64,000 nt of DNA from Capra hircus (GCF_001704415.2 NC_030819.1:35706575-35770574); one strand, 5' to 3'. Shown: positions 11,713-23,633, numbered from the stretch's first letter. Translations and numbers: made by a program. Notes: generated by a model from the letters alone, not told the origin.

Positions 11713-11789
11713 AATACCATTTAAAGCTACTGCTATGTCAGTTGACATTCAGCGATGGGGGAAGTAGCCCAGAATGGCAAGAAGTGCAG

Positions 11790-11985
11790 AGGCTTGGGAA
11801 TCTGGATGACTAAGGTTACCAAGTTACCAAATTCTCTGAGCTTCAATTTGCTCACCTGAAAAATGTGATGAGAATAACTACTTCAAATGTTTCTTGTGAG
11901 AATTAAAATTATGATGTTATATGTAAAAGCCCAGGGCATTGCTTGGCATCAAGCAGGCACTTAGTAAATGATGATTATTTCCCAT
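11790..11985 (-). mobile_element. MIR SINE, antisense
   Basis: Carries the antisense MIR core and tail: CTGAGCTTCAATTTGCTCA, AAAATGTGATGAGAATAACT and GGCATCAAGCAGGCACTTAG. Old and diverged. Confidence 0.7.
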
Positions 11986-12178
11986 TCATCTCTATCAGTA
12001 GTGTGTCAAATATGAATTTTTCCTAATAAGTGGGAATTTAATTTGTTTGCTCAAATACACACATGGAAAGAGCTATAGGGTATTGCAAATTCTGTTTCAA
12101 GTCAGCTCAGGCACCAGCCATTTCTGTCTCTTTAGTGTTGCAAATTTGCAACTCAGAAGACCCAAATCCAACTCTTTG

Positions 12179-12233
12179 CCGTCTATGGGGTCGCACAGAG
12201 TCGGACACGACTAAAGCGACTTAGCAGCAGCAG
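12179..12233 (+). mobile_element. Bov-A2 3' tail fragment
   Basis: Only the last ~55 bases are present, GTCTATGGGGTCGCACAGAG to CTTAGCAGCAGCAG. Confidence 0.85.
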
Positions 12234-12289
12234 AGAGAAAGGACTTAAAATTCATAATGACAAAACATCATAAATATTATTTATTTTCC

Positions 12290-12519
12290 AAAAGAATTTG
12301 AAGTACCTTTCAATATTTAAAACGTGAAACAATACAGTTGTCAAGTTCTTATACATCAGTGGTGAAATGAACTGTTGATAGGAGAAAGTGACCATCTTTT
12401 TGGAAAGTAATTTGGCAATAAATATTAAAATTTTTTAAATGCCCTTGCTCTACTGCAGCAATTCTACGTCTGAGAATTTATACTAAGGATATGGGTGAAG
12501 ATATATGCATAAAAGGAGC
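12290..12519 (+). mobile_element. Old L1 (L1M-like) fragment, left part
   Basis: AGCAATTCTACGTCTGAGAA and nearby bases match the conserved L1 segment near the ORF2 3' end. It appears to resume at about 12900 after an intervening block. Confidence 0.5.
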
Positions 12520-12895
12520 ATCCTCAGGGGACACATAGAGGCGCTAGCCAAATCTCCCTCTAGAAGTCCTCCTCGGCTGCAGAGTGCAGCCTCACCTGAG
12601 GCCATGCCCAGTGAAAGTGGCCCCAGGACTTGAAGTTATAAAAAGTCCGGTCATTTCCACCCAATTCGGGGCAACTCTGATGGGCCCTTTCAATATAAGT
12701 GAGGTCTGTTGAGGCTGTCAGCCTGTGTCAGAGTTCAGCTTCTCCCTCACCCATTCCTGTTCCTTCCCTCTTCACTTCCCTGGCGTCAGTCCCTGATAAC
12801 TATCTTATGCTTCAAATGGCATTTCTGTCCGTCTCTGGAGGACTCAACCTGTGATGGCATTATGCATGATTTGTTAGAAATGAGATCCTCAAAGC
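12520..12895 (+). repeat. Possible solo LTR inside an old L1
   Basis: A more G+C-rich block of about 370 bases interrupts the L1. Its end (CTTCCCTGGCGTCAGTCCCT, ATGCTT, GAGGACTCAACCTG) resembles the 3' part of ERVL-class LTRs from memory. Family and borders are uncertain. Confidence 0.35.
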
Positions 12896-13120
12896 AATCT
12901 AAACAATAGGGATGGTGGAATAAATTACGGTTTTTCCATAGAATGAGACATTGTGCAATCAGTGAAAATGTAAAAGGATAGTCCATGACACAGAGAGATG
13001 TTTAAAAATATATTACAAAGATACATGTATATGTATGACTGGGTCACTTTGCTGTACATCTGGAACTATCACAATATTGTTAATTGGCTATACTCCAGCA
13101 TAAAATAAATAATAAAAAAG
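12896..13120 (+). mobile_element. L1 fragment(s), right part and 3' end
   Basis: Contains GGAATAAATTACGG and CATAGAATGAGACATTGTGC, as in the L1 region after the AGCAATTC segment. It is followed by a ruminant L1 3'-end sequence (GGGTCACTTTGCTGTACATC) and an A-rich tail. Confidence 0.5.
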
Positions 13121-13448
13121 AAATACATGCTTATGAAATATATATATATATTACAAAGTGGGGGGAAAGTCATCTATAAAGTAGTCAAATCTGTGATTGT
13201 ATTTTTCTTTTTTCTCTTTTATGTTTTAAATTATAAAAATATGATAACACATTTATAGGAGACTTAGGAAATACAGAAGAAAATTACATATAGTTCCACT
13301 ATAAATTTCAATATTTTAAGTAGAGAAATTAAAAATTTTAGTTGGAGTTTCATTATCAAACTCTCAAAACTTATTAGAATGAATACACAGAAAAGTAGAA
13401 GGATATAGCAGACCTGAAAAGCATTATGAACCAATTCAATATAATTAA

Positions 13449-13632
13449 AAGAATCTGCCTGCAATGCAAGAGACCCGGGTTCGATCCCTGAGTTGGGAAG
13501 ATCCCCAGCAGAAGGAAATGGCAACCCACTCCAGTATTCTCACCTGAAGAATTCCATGGACAGAGGAGCCTGGTGAGCTACAATCCACAGGGTCGCAAAG
13601 AGTTGGATACAACTAAATGACTAACACACAAG
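13449..13632 (+). mobile_element. Bov-tA SINE lacking its first bases
   Basis: Begins within the tRNA-like head (AGAATCTGCCTGCAATGCAA) and runs to ACAACTAAATGACTAACACA. Confidence 0.88.
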
Positions 13633-13915
13633 ATTAATAAAATTTACACAGAACAGTAGGGTACAAATTCTATTCAAGCTCCCATACACTGTAAACTAGT
13701 AGACAACGGAACATATCCAGGGATTAAGACCAGGTGCAAAAATTTCATGGTCTAAAGGCAGTGAAATCATACCTTTAGATGACTCACATAAGAGTCTGTT
13801 TTCTTATGTGATTGCATTTTCTTTTGTGATTTTCTGTTTTCTTATGTGATTGCATTCTGTGTACAATTTTTCTACACAGAACAATTTGGAAGAAACCTCA
13901 CCCCCCAAAAAATAG

Positions 13916-14120
13916 GAGTTTCCTGATGGCCTACTGGTTAGGATTGCCAGCTTTCAGTGATGTGACCCAGGTTCAATCCTTGGTCAGTGAACTGAAATCC
14001 AGCAAGCCACTCCAGTATCCTTGCCTGGAGAATCCCATGGATGGAAGAGCCTGGTGGGCTACAGTCCATGGGGTCGCAAAGAGTCGGACACAACTGAGCG
14101 AGCTCATTTCACTTCACTTC
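13916..14120 (+). mobile_element. Composite SINE: CHR-like head joined to Bov-A tail
   Basis: 13916-14003 reads as a CHR-2-type head (GAGTTTCCTGATGGCCTACT, GGTTCAATCCTTGGTCAGTG). From about 14004 it continues directly as Bov-A (CCACTCCAGTATCCTTGCCT to ACACAACTGAGCGAGCTCA) with no poly(A) or target-site scar visible at the junction. Confidence 0.7.
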
Positions 14121-14127
14121 ACTTCAT

Positions 14128-14497
14128 GTATGTTGTTGCTCACTCAATCGGTCATATCCGACTCTTTGTGACTCCATGGAGTGCAGTACACCAGGCATCC
14201 GTGTCCTTAACCAGCTCCTGAAGCTTGCTCAAACTCATGTCCATTGCGTCGGTGATGCCATCCAACCGTCTTATACTCTGTTGTCCCCTTCTCCTCCTGC
14301 CTTCATCAGGGTCTTTCCTAATGAATTGACTCTTCACATCCAAAGTATTGGAGCTTCAGCTTCAGCATTAGTCCTTCCAATGAATATTCAGGACTGATTT
14401 CCTTCAGGATGGACTGGTTTGATCTCCTTGCAGTCCAAGGAACTCTCAAGAGCCTTCTCCAATACCACAGTTCAAAAGCATCAATTCTTCAGCGGCA
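14128..14497 (-). mobile_element. BovB LINE 3' end
   Basis: Antisense BovB 3' terminus, from GTTGTTGCTCACTCAATCGG to TTCAAAAGCATCAATTCTTC. 5' truncated. Confidence 0.9.
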
Positions 14498-14559
14498 GAG
14501 ACATGTAAACTACTTTTATAAATGAAAACATTTGTCTGACACAAAGATTTTCCAAAATT

Positions 14560-15120
14560 GATTTTCTGTCTCATCCCACAGGCTTCCCCTTGCTTTCCCT
14601 GACTTGTAAATGGTACCACACCTGAAATCTGGAGGTCATGCTGGACTTCCTCACCTCTCACCTCCATGTCTGCCCCATCCCCATTCCTGTCCTTGCTGTC
14701 TCCTCAATGTCACTCCATTTGGCCCCTCTTCCCCATTCTCATTTCTACTTTAGTTCATTAGCTCTCAGCTAGCTTTCAGGAAATGTATGACCTTTCTAAA
14801 ATTCAATCTTATCATGCCACCCAATTAACTCCTCCTTCTGGGACTCCCAGTTGCCAGCTTAGGGGCCATCTTGATGGTTGCCATCATGTCGACATCATTC
14901 AGGACTTGCTACTGCCCTCTTTTCTAACCATGTGTCCTGACCTATGTTTTTCTCTTTGTGAGAAATGTGCCTTTCTCCCTTCCTTTTCTTGCCTTTCTCC
15001 TACATATTCTTCCAGGCTCAATTCAGACCTCTTCCTTCTGAGAACCCTTCCAAAAATCCTTGTAGATCATCCTGGGCTACATTAGGTACGTCTTCTTTAT
15101 GTCCTCATAGCCCCTTCAGT
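14560..15120 (+). mobile_element. L2 LINE relic
   Basis: Pyrimidine-rich L2-like body: TTTAGTTCATTAGCTCTCAG, GCTCAATTCAGACCTCTTCC, GAGAACCCTTCCAAAAATCC. Too diverged for a coding claim. Confidence 0.45.
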
Positions 15121-15134
15121 CACAAGGTTGAACA

Positions 15135-15325
15135 GTAACTCTGTGTTATGAAAAAGGGAGGAGCAGGAGAGCACTGGGCTGAACAATGCCTGGGGCAAAG
15201 ATTGTAAGAATGAAGGGACTCTGTGGCTGGAAATTCTTGCAAGAAGAGACAGGTACAGTGGAAACTCTTCTAACAAAATAACTGAGCTTTGTATTCCAGC
15301 TGAGTATGTTTCATAAAAATGTCAC
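15135..15325. repeat. Direct repeat copy 1 (unidentified family)
   Basis: About 190 bases matching 15877-16062 closely. Shared blocks include GCTGAACAATGCCTGGGGCA, CAAGAAGAGACAGGTACAGT and ATAACTGAGCTTTGTAT. It could be an LTR pair or a local duplication. I recognise no family. Confidence 0.75.
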
Positions 15326-15540
15326 ATGTTTTCCTCATAGAACCATGAGTAACTTTGGAGTGCCTGACGCTGCCTGACATGTATCTGGTTTTCAACAATT
15401 GTTTATTGACTGGTGTGTGTTTTGGAGGGGGGTGTATAAAAGATATAACTCTTAATGCACAGAAGTAATCAAACATTAATAGGAGCAGAGTAGAAAATAC
15501 CAATGATTACTAAAGCTTATCTAAGTTTTTTTTTCAGTAG

Positions 15541-15751
15541 GATTTCTCAACAAGTGTACTACTGAGAATCTGGGCTGGATAATCCTTTGTCATAAGGGAC
15601 TGTCTTGTGTATGATAGTATATTAGCAGCATACCTGGCCTCCACCCACTAGGTGCTAGTAGTGCCTCTGTAGATGTGACCATCAAAAACATCTCCAGACA
15701 TTGTCAAATGTCTCCTGGGGAGAAACCAACACCAGCTGAGAACCACAGCTC
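15541..15751 (+). mobile_element. MER20-like hAT transposon
   Basis: Contains GATTTCTCAACAAGTGTACT, GGCTGGATAATCCTTTGTC, AGCAGCATACCTGGCCTCCA and CTCCAGACATTGTCAAATGT, in the order of the MER20 consensus as I recall it. It lies between the two direct repeats. Confidence 0.7.
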
Positions 15752-15876
15752 CTCAGGGAGAGACTGACTTTGTCAGTTAATGCTTTGGTTCAGTAGATGG
15801 GTAACTCAGATCCAAGTGTTTTGAAGCAAGTGGGTGGGGTAGAGTAGAGAGGATTTAGATGAACTGGAGAAAAGGG

Positions 15877-16062
15877 AGTTACTCTGTCCTGTGGAAGAAA
15901 AAGAGGCAGGGGAGCACTTGGCTGAACAATGCCTGGGGCAAAGATCATAAAAATGAAGGGACATTGTGGCTGGAAATTATTGCAAGAAGAGACAGGTACA
16001 GTGAAAACACTTATAAAATAACTGAGCTTTGTATCCTGGTTGGATAAGGTTCATAAAGATGT
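15877..16062. repeat. Direct repeat copy 2 (unidentified family)
   Basis: Second copy of the 15135-15325 unit, same orientation, starts 742 bases apart, with scattered substitutions and small indels. No coding content. Confidence 0.75.
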
Positions 16063-16257
16063 CAGCCCTTACAGGTTCTGATAGCCAACATCCAAATTGC
16101 AAGTATATTTCTCATGCTTATAAAACACTTTTACTAACAGGAAGAATCAGTCCTGGAAGGTAGATTTTAAAACATATTAAGTATGATGAAATCTTCTCTG
16201 TTTGCAGATGATACGTCCTTACATAGAGACGATTCTAAAAAATCCACTAAAAAGCTT

Positions 16258-16326
16258 CAGTTCAGTTCAGTCGCGCAGTCGTGTCCGACTCTTTGCGACC
16301 CCATGAATCACAGCACGCCAGGCCTA
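16258..16326 (-). mobile_element. Short BovB/Bov-tA 3'-end insertion in L1
   Basis: Only about 65 bases, CAGTTCAGTCGCGCAGTCGT to CAGCACGCCAGGCC: a very strongly 5'-truncated insertion. Confidence 0.8.
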
Positions 16327-16565
16327 ATAAAATTATTCAGTAAAGCTGGATACAAAATCAACATATAAAAATCATTTGCATTTCTATACACTAACCACAA
16401 ACTATCTGAAAAAGAAAGAAAACAATCCTATTTATAAAACAATAACATACTTAGATTTAGCCAAGGAGGTAAAATATCTCTGAACTGAAATTTACAAGAG
16501 ACTGATGAAAGAAATTAGAGAAGACACAAATTCTAAATGAAAAGATATCCAATGATCATGGATTG

Positions 16566-16656
16566 AAGTGACAGTCTCTCAGTCATGTCCGACTCTTTGC
16601 AACCCCATGGACTATGCAGTCCATGGAATTCTCTAGGCCAGAATATTGGAGTGGAT
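16566..16656 (-). mobile_element. Bov-tA fragment in L1
   Basis: Antisense tail and body from CAGTCTCTCAGTCATGTCCG to GCCAGAATATTGGAGTGG. Confidence 0.8.
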
Positions 16657-18011
16657 AGCCTTTCCATGGATTAAAGAATTAATATTGTTAAATGTTAATA
16701 TTACTCAAAGTGACCTATATAGATTCAGTGCAATCCCTATTAAAATCCCAATGGCATTTTCTACAGCAATAGAAAAAACAATCCTAAAATTTGTACAGAA
16801 CCACAAAAGATCCTTCATAGTCAAAGCAGTCTCAAGAAAGAAGAGCAAAGCTGATGTATCACACTTCCTGATTTCAAATTTTATTTCAAAGCTATAGTCA
16901 TTAAAATAGAATGATACTAGCATAGAAACAGACACATAGGTCAATGGAAGAGAATCAATAGCCCTGAAATAAACTCACAAATATATAGTCAAGTAATATT
17001 TGACAAGGGAGCCAAGAATACTCATTGGGAAGGTAGACTCACTTCAATAAATTGTGTCAGAAAAACTAGATATTCACATGTTAAATAATGATATTGGACC
17101 CCTATTCTATACTATTAACAAAAATTAACAGGAAATAAATGAATTTTAATACCAGAAGCCATTAAAATATCTAGAAGAATAAATAGAGAGAAAGCTGCCT
17201 GACATTGGTCTTGGCAATGATTTTTGGATGACACCAGAAGTACAGGCAACAAAAGCGAAAATAAGCAAGTGGGACTACATCAAACTAAAAAGCTTCTGCA
17301 CAGCAAAGGAAACCATCAGCAAAATTAAAAGTTAAGCTACAGAATAGGGAGAATAGTGACAAACCATCTATTTGATAAGGGGTTACTATCCAAAATATAT
17401 AAGGAATTCATACAGCACACACACCAAAATCTGATTTAAAGAAAAAACAGTTTTCTGAAGAAGACAAATGGCCAACAGACACACAAAAAGATACTCATAA
17501 TCACTAACCTTCAGGAAATGCATATCAAAATCACAGTGACATTACACCTGTTAAAATGGCCATTATCAAAAAGATGAGACAAGTGTTGGCAAGAATGTGG
17601 GGAAAGGGAACCCTGTACAATGTTGGCGGGAATGTAAATTGATACAGCTACATGTGGGAAATAGTATGGTGGTTCCTCAAAAAATTCAAAACAGAACTAC
17701 CATACAGTCCAGTAATTCCACTTCTGAATGTGTATTTTCAGGAAATGAAATCATTCTCTTGAAGAGTAACTCTGTGTTCCTGGCAGCATCATTCACAATA
17801 GCCAAGACATGGAAACAACTGAAGTGTCTATTGGCAGTTAACTGGGTGAAGAAAAAATATACATATAATCTTAAAAAGCCAAACTCATAGAAATAGAGAC
17901 TAGAAGGGTGACTGTCAGGCCAGAGGCTGATGGAAATGGACAGATATTGGTCAAAGGATAAAGACTTCCAGATTTAAGATGAATGAGTTCTGGGGATTTG
18001 ATGTACAGCAT

Positions 18012-18216
18012 GGGGCTTCCCTGGTGGTTCAGACAGTAAAGAATCTGCCTATAATGCAAGAGACCTAGATTCGATCCCTGGGTCGGGAAGATCCCCTGGA
18101 GAAGGAAATGGCTACCCACTCCAGCATTCTTGCCTGGAGAATTCCCTAGACAGAGGAGTCAGGTGGGCTACAACCCATGGGGTTGCAAAAAGTTGGACAT
18201 GACTGAGCAACTAACA
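18012..18216 (+). mobile_element. Bov-tA SINE inside the L1 3' UTR
   Basis: Full-length head GGGGCTTCCCTGGTGGTTCA to tail GACTGAGCAACTAACA. L1 sequence GTACAGCATG before it resumes as ATGGTGACTATAG after it, showing a clean insertion. Confidence 0.9.
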
Positions 18217-18756
18217 TTTTCACATGGTGACTATAGTTAGCAATATTATATGCTTGAAAGTTACGGATATAAATTAAGTGTTGTAACCACAAAAAAGGAA
18301 GAAATGGTAATTACATAAAGTGATGGAAGTGTTAACTAACCTTATGGTGGTAATCATTTCGTCATTACATGTGTATCATATTATGTTGTACACCTTAAGC
18401 TTACACAATGTTATATGTCAATTATATCTCATTAAGTTCATGTAAAGAGAAAAAATATACATATATAATGATAAAGTATCCCATCTTTACCTATAAAAAT
18501 ACCTCCTTCAGTGTCAGTAATTAAAGGATTACAGATGTCAGTACTTCCATAATAGTATTCAGAAAGGTAGATTTCATTCTATATTTGGAAATGGGAGCCA
18601 GTGAGAAAAAAGTAGACACGGTGCTACAGACAACGTTTAAGAAATGAAGGTAAGAGGGAGGAATGTAGATGTGCAGGCAGCAGAAAGGGAAAAAACCCTA
18701 GGCGAATCTCATATCACGCCTCCAAAAGGCAGACGAACGTTGAGGAAGGCTTCAGT

Positions 18757-18915
18757 ACGGTTTTTATTTTAATTGGAGTGTAATTGCTTTACAATGCTGT
18801 GTTAGTTTCTACTATAGAACAAAGTGAATCAGCTCTATGTAAATAAATATATATCTCCTCCCTCTTAAGTCTCCCCCACCCCTCCATCCTACCCCTGTAG
18901 GTCATCAAGGTGACT
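18757..18915 (-). mobile_element. Ruminant L1 3'-end fragment
   Basis: Antisense segment GTAATTGCTTTACAATGCTG, TGAATCAGCTCTATGTAAA and CCCACCCCTCCATCCTACCC, as in the 3' end of cetartiodactyl L1. Confidence 0.65.
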
Positions 18916-19867
18916 GAGCTGGACCCTCGTCACATAAGATGTTGATGATGATGAGTCTTCTGCCCAGTAGATGAAGGCAGGGGTCCTAAACATGTCTTTT
19001 GAATCTGCTAGATGAGATGGACAGACCAGAGAGAAGCCCTTGGTACTTATTGACTTTCCCCTGTGTGCACAGACAGCTCTTTAGGAGACCAGCAGAGATG
19101 GTAGCTTTCAAAACATGGGGCCAACCCCATAATTTGAAGAGTAGCTGGTTATTTTCTTCCTACTATAAAGATCTTAAGGCTTTGGGTTTTTGTTTTTTTT
19201 TTTTTCCAGCATCTACAAAAGTTTCCTATCATTGAACTCAAAGTATTTAACATAGAATCTAAGACTTCTTTTTTTGTTGTTGTTAAGGTCCTGCATTCTA
19301 GCCAGATTTGCAAAACCGCACTATAATTCTCTAAGTGATAGCAGTAAGATCAAAAGGACTTACCATAGAATTAGCTTTAAAATAAACTATTGGGGCTTCT
19401 GGGAAAAAAGAAGAAGAGAATGCCTGTTTACTAAACTTCTTTTCCTGCAACCTAGTGGAATGAGTAAAATGAACTCTGTGTTTTTCCCCTAAAGGGATAT
19501 ATTTAGTAGTGATAGTCAAAGTTAAAAATAGTCAAGCCCTGTTTTCTCTAAAATATTTTTTTGCCTTTTTGTTTTTATGTTTTGGTACGAAAGCTCTACC
19601 TGACCTCTCATTTAGTTTACTTGATCAGAGGAACAGCCTTTTTGTTTGTTCAGCTTGTTCTGCTAAAAAGCAGGAAAAAATTAAGCACATTTACTGTACT
19701 ATTAACTTAGAATTGTAATAACTATTAGCATTTATGTTTTGAAATATAAAATATTTCATTTTATCTTTGCAGGAGGGAACAGCCCTCTATTATAGGAAAC
19801 TGATAAAAATTCAAACTCTATTTTAAAAAGTGTCTTTAATTGTTTAAAAACGTTTAGAAGTCTTTTT
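18916..19867. other. Intergenic, nothing recognised
   Basis: AT-rich with T runs near 19190 and 19270. Short open frames only, no motif or named repeat. Confidence 0.45.
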
Positions 19868-20141
19868 TACGTTTATTTTGTCTGCACTGGGTCTTTGTTG
19901 CTGCGTATGGACTGTCTCCAGCTGCAGTGAGTTGGGGCTACTCTTCATTGCGGTGTGCAGGCTTCTCATTGCAATGGATTCTCTAGTTCCAGAGCACAGG
20001 CTCTAGAGCATGGGCTCAGTAGTTGTGGTGCTTGGGCTTAGTTGCTCTGTGGCATGTGGAACCTTCATGGACCAGTGATCCAACCCAGGTACCCTGCATT
20101 GGCAAGCAGATTCTCACCCACTGTACCACCAGGGAAGTCCC
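19868..20141 (-). mobile_element. CHR-1-type SINE
   Basis: Antisense element with the CHR-1 pattern: GCACTGGGTCTTTGTTGCTG, GGTGCTTGGGCTTAGTTGCT, and the tRNA-like end ACTGTACCACCAGGGAAGTC. Confidence 0.8.
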
Positions 20142-20720
20142 CCCAAATTTTTCATTCTTCCTATTTCTGTGAATAGTGCATCGATATCGATTGATATGTT
20201 AGCTTCACAGAAGAAAGGATTCCAAAAGTATAAAATAGACTGGCCTGGGGAACAAGAGACCCAAATTGTGCTCCCAGATTCTCCCTTAGTAGTCATCAGA
20301 GAATCAGTGGTGGGAGAAAGATGATCTCCAGCACACCTCACTCTCACCTCCGTGCAGAGTGAAGAGATGTTATAAACAGCTATGAAATGAAGCCGTTGGC
20401 TATTCTTCAGAGTTCCAGCACAGCCGTGAAATCTCAGTCTACACAGAGGAGAGTCAGGTGTTCCCTCAAGGGCTGGAAATAGCCATGGAAGAGGCCAGCC
20501 TTGACTCAGCTCCTTCAGAAGGTCCTTTGTGAAAGAAGGCAAAGGGATTTCCTTGAATGTAGACATCAGTTTAGAATGCTCACAAGGGTCTCTGAGGTAA
20601 ATCGTCAGTCTACCAGGAGTTCTTGGACTAAGAATGGTCCATCCATGACTCTACCATGGACACTTGCAGACAGAAATATACCAGTCAGGCCAAACTATTT
20701 CAATCCTATGTAACTGAAGC
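20142..20720. other. Intergenic, nothing recognised
   Basis: The minus strand has a 150-codon open frame at 20114-20566, partly derived from the CHR SINE. The remainder has no motif I can name and no splice or Kozak support. Confidence 0.4.
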
Positions 20721-20721
20721 T

Positions 20722-20773
20722 TATATATATATATACACACAGCTTGTATATATACACACACACACACAGATGC
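20722..20773. repeat. TA/CA microsatellite
   Basis: TATATATATATA then ACACACACACACA, with a short interruption. Confidence 0.85.
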
Positions 20774-20905
20774 ATATATCCATAACACTGGGGTTTTCCA
20801 GAATCAGGGAAAGAAGTCACCTATCTACTACTCCATTTCTGCTTAGACCAGGAATTGGTGGGTAGCGGGTACTGGGGCAGGAAACACTAAGACAAGACTT
20901 TACAT

Positions 20906-21107
20906 GGGCTTCCCATGTGGTGCTAGTGGTAAAGAATCCGCCTGCCAATGCAGGAGACACAAGAGATGCGGGTTCCATCCCTGGGCGGAAAGATCCTCTG
21001 GAGTAGGAAATGGCAACCCGCTTTAGTATTCTTGCCTGGGAAATCCCATGATCCCATGGACAGAGGAGCCTGGTGGGCTACAGTCTGAGTGACCTAGCAC
21101 ACATAGA
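20906..21107 (+). mobile_element. Bov-tA SINE with 9-base target-site duplication
   Basis: Head GGGCTTCCCATGTGGTGCTA and the usual tail, flanked by ACTTTACAT at 20897-20905 and 21108-21116. Confidence 0.92.
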
Positions 21108-21396
21108 ACTTTACATATATACACACACAAACACAGACACACATATATCCCTATAGATTACACACATCAGATATCTTCTGTTGGATCTTTGAATAAATAG
21201 AAGTAGTGATCAGGGGTCTATGGCTCTGTTATTTGAAAAAGTATTATAATAGGTGCCATTTTATTTTTTCAGAGATAGACCTCTGGTCATGATCTAGGTA
21301 ATAAAAATAGGGGAGGGGGGAGTCTCTGCAACTTTGCTGTGTAAAATGTAGAATGCTGTTTTCTACTGTCAGGAAAAATTATTCGCGAGATGTATT

Positions 21397-21878
21397 GGCT
21401 TTCAGTTCAGTTCAGTTCAGTTCAGTCGCTCAGCCGTGTCCAGCTCTCTGCAACCTCATGGACAGCAGCATGCTAGGCTTCCCTGAGCTTGCTCAAACTC
21501 ATGTCCATTGAGTCAGTGATGCCATCCAACCATCTCATCCTCTGTCGTCCCCTTCTTCTCCTGCCTTCAATCTTTCCCAGCATCAGGGTCTTCCCCAATG
21601 AGTCAGTTCTTCATATCAGGTGGCCAAAGTATGGAAGCTTTAGCTTTAACATCAGTCCTTCCAATGAACACCCAGGACTGATCTGCTTTAGGATGGACTG
21701 GTTTGATCTCCTTGCAGTCCAAGAGACTCTCAAGAGTCTTCTGCAACACCTCAGTTCAAAAGCATCAATTCTTCAGCATGCATCTTTCTTTATAGTCCAA
21801 CTCTCACATCCATACATGACTACTGGGAAAACCATAGCTTTGACTAGATGGACCTTTGTCAGCAAAGTAATGGCTTTA
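21397..21878 (-). mobile_element. BovB 3' fragment with 10-base target-site duplication
   Basis: 5'-truncated BovB with the 3' end at the left (repeated TTCAG units). Exact direct repeats GAGATGTATT flank it at 21387-21396 and 21879-21888, so both borders of the insertion are fixed. Confidence 0.92.
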
Positions 21879-22691
21879 GAGATGTATTTCCTTTCTAAAA
21901 TATGCACTTAAATGGTCTCGTCTCTGAGAATAATTGTTCAAACTTGGGAGATCTTGCGTGAGTGTGTGTTTTACCCAAAAGGGACCCAAAGGAGATCAAA
22001 AGACATCAGGAGGAGTTAGCTTATTTCCTACTGGCCCAGAAACCTCAGTAGAAACAGAATTTGTTATGCCAACAGCCATCCTGTATTGCTCTGTTAGAAA
22101 TACTTATCACCACCCCCACTACTTTCACTACAAACCAAACCTTAGAAGATGTATTTTTGTGTGTCTTCTGGTGTCTAAGGATGACTAGTGAGTCCTAGTG
22201 AGAAACCAACTCCCATAGGTAATGAGTGGAATATTCTAATAATACCCATAGGTAATAATAGTGGAATAAAGCGGGCATGAATTTGGCCTTGGGAAATATT
22301 AACATTTATGAAAAGTATTTCTCCAATAAATGAGAACAGGGTAGACTTTGAGGTAAGGCAGAAAGGCTGGGAAGCTGAATAAACCTATAAAGTGTTTAAC
22401 TTCCAGAAGCGTTTAGGTTCCAGAAATAGTTGTATTCAAAGTATAGGTTTAAGGCAGTGGTGAACATTTTTATATCCTAATTCTCTTCTGAAGTGTGGAG
22501 ACCTTCAGCAAAGTTGGATACAGAGCTTTGTTAGTGGTGTCTTGAGGGTATGGTAATGCTCTGCATGAGGCCAAGTGCTACTTGGGAAAGGTGAGTGTCT
22601 GGTATAGTTGAGAGACTGAGACAGGCCGTGAGAATTCTGCAGAAGTATACAGCTGAACCAGAGAAATCTGGAGATATGTTCACTCTTAAGA

Positions 22692-22858
22692 ATCCTTGGA
22701 GGATTTCCCTGCTGGTCTTAGTGGCTAAGACTCCTTGCTCCCAATGCATGGGGCCCAGGTTTGATTCCTGGTCAGGAAACTAGGTCCCACATGCTGCAAC
22801 TAAGAGTTCATAGGCCATAACTAAGACCCAACATAACCAAAGAAAGTTTTTTTTTAGT
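22692..22858 (+). mobile_element. CHR-2-type SINE
   Basis: GGATTTCCCTGCTGGTCTTA head, GGTTTGATTCCTGGTCAGGA box and a T-rich end in place of a clean poly(A). Confidence 0.8.
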
Positions 22859-23337
22859 TTTTGAAAAGAATTCTTGGAGATATTTGGGGAAGCTGAGATG
22901 GTCATTCAAGGCATTGTATTTGAAAATTAAAAGAGCTGTAACTTCCAAAGATCAAAGATTTAGGAGTACTCAAGAGATATCTGGGGATCATATGCATTTA
23001 TAAACTGATTTTACTCTCCTAATGGTGGAATAGGCCAGAAGAATGGTATTTACCTATCACTTCACTTTCTAAAATCTTATTAATCATTATGCCATGGCCA
23101 AATTTTCAATAGCTTTTATTTTCCTATAACATATATAAAAACAAATCTAAATTGATAAATACTAACAGCCAAACTTATCACCGTTTTGAAAGAAAAGTTT
23201 TATTTGACAACACATGCAATAAATTACCAATTTAATTATGTTAACGAGTTAACTTTTTCTGATTCTGCCTTAGAAATTAGAGAAAAATTTTACCTTAATA
23301 GGATTTGTCCTTCCAGAATTTCTTTTAATCTCCAAAT

Positions 23338-23633
23338 TGTTATGCTCTGAGCCTGCATCTCCAAACCGACCGAGAGAGCAAGTCCACCACAGTAATGCAA
23401 AAACAAGAAGGGAGTTTATCTCTAGCGCGCTAGGGCTCAAGTCTCATCCCACACAAGGGAATCCGACAAGAGCCCCGAACAAAGGAGTATGGCGGCTTAT
23501 ATACAGGCAGTTCTTTGTCTCAGTTACAGGAGTAGCTGGCGTTACATGATTGGCCAGGCAGGATGAGCGCATATCCTGTCTCTTTCTGGTAAACATGACT
23601 CAGGTCCTAGAGACCGTCGTTTGGTCCCTAACA
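23338..23633 (-). repeat. 3' LTR of the provirus
   Basis: 296 bases, matching the 5' LTR apart from 9 transitions. Immediately upstream in viral sense is a polypurine tract (AGGACAGGGGGGAA, about 23634-23647). Confidence 0.93.

Larger units (their letters stand above)
16170..18445 (+). mobile_element. L1 LINE: ORF2 3' part and 3' UTR, broken
   Basis: Sense-strand L1. Frame fragments include the reverse transcriptase active-site segment SLFADDTSLHRDDSKK at about 16189-16236 (L1 has FADD). Later typical ORF2 pieces follow (AGTGACCTATATAGATTCAG, CAGAAGTACAGGCAACAAAA), then the 3' UTR (ATGGTGACTATAGTTAGCAA at about 18223). Many stops are present, and three SINE-derived pieces interrupt it (16258, 16566 and 18012). 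Confidence 0.85.

Noticed and set aside
20114..20566. 150-codon minus-strand open frame
   Set aside because: Its end is the CHR SINE in antisense and the rest has no recognisable domain or gene structure.
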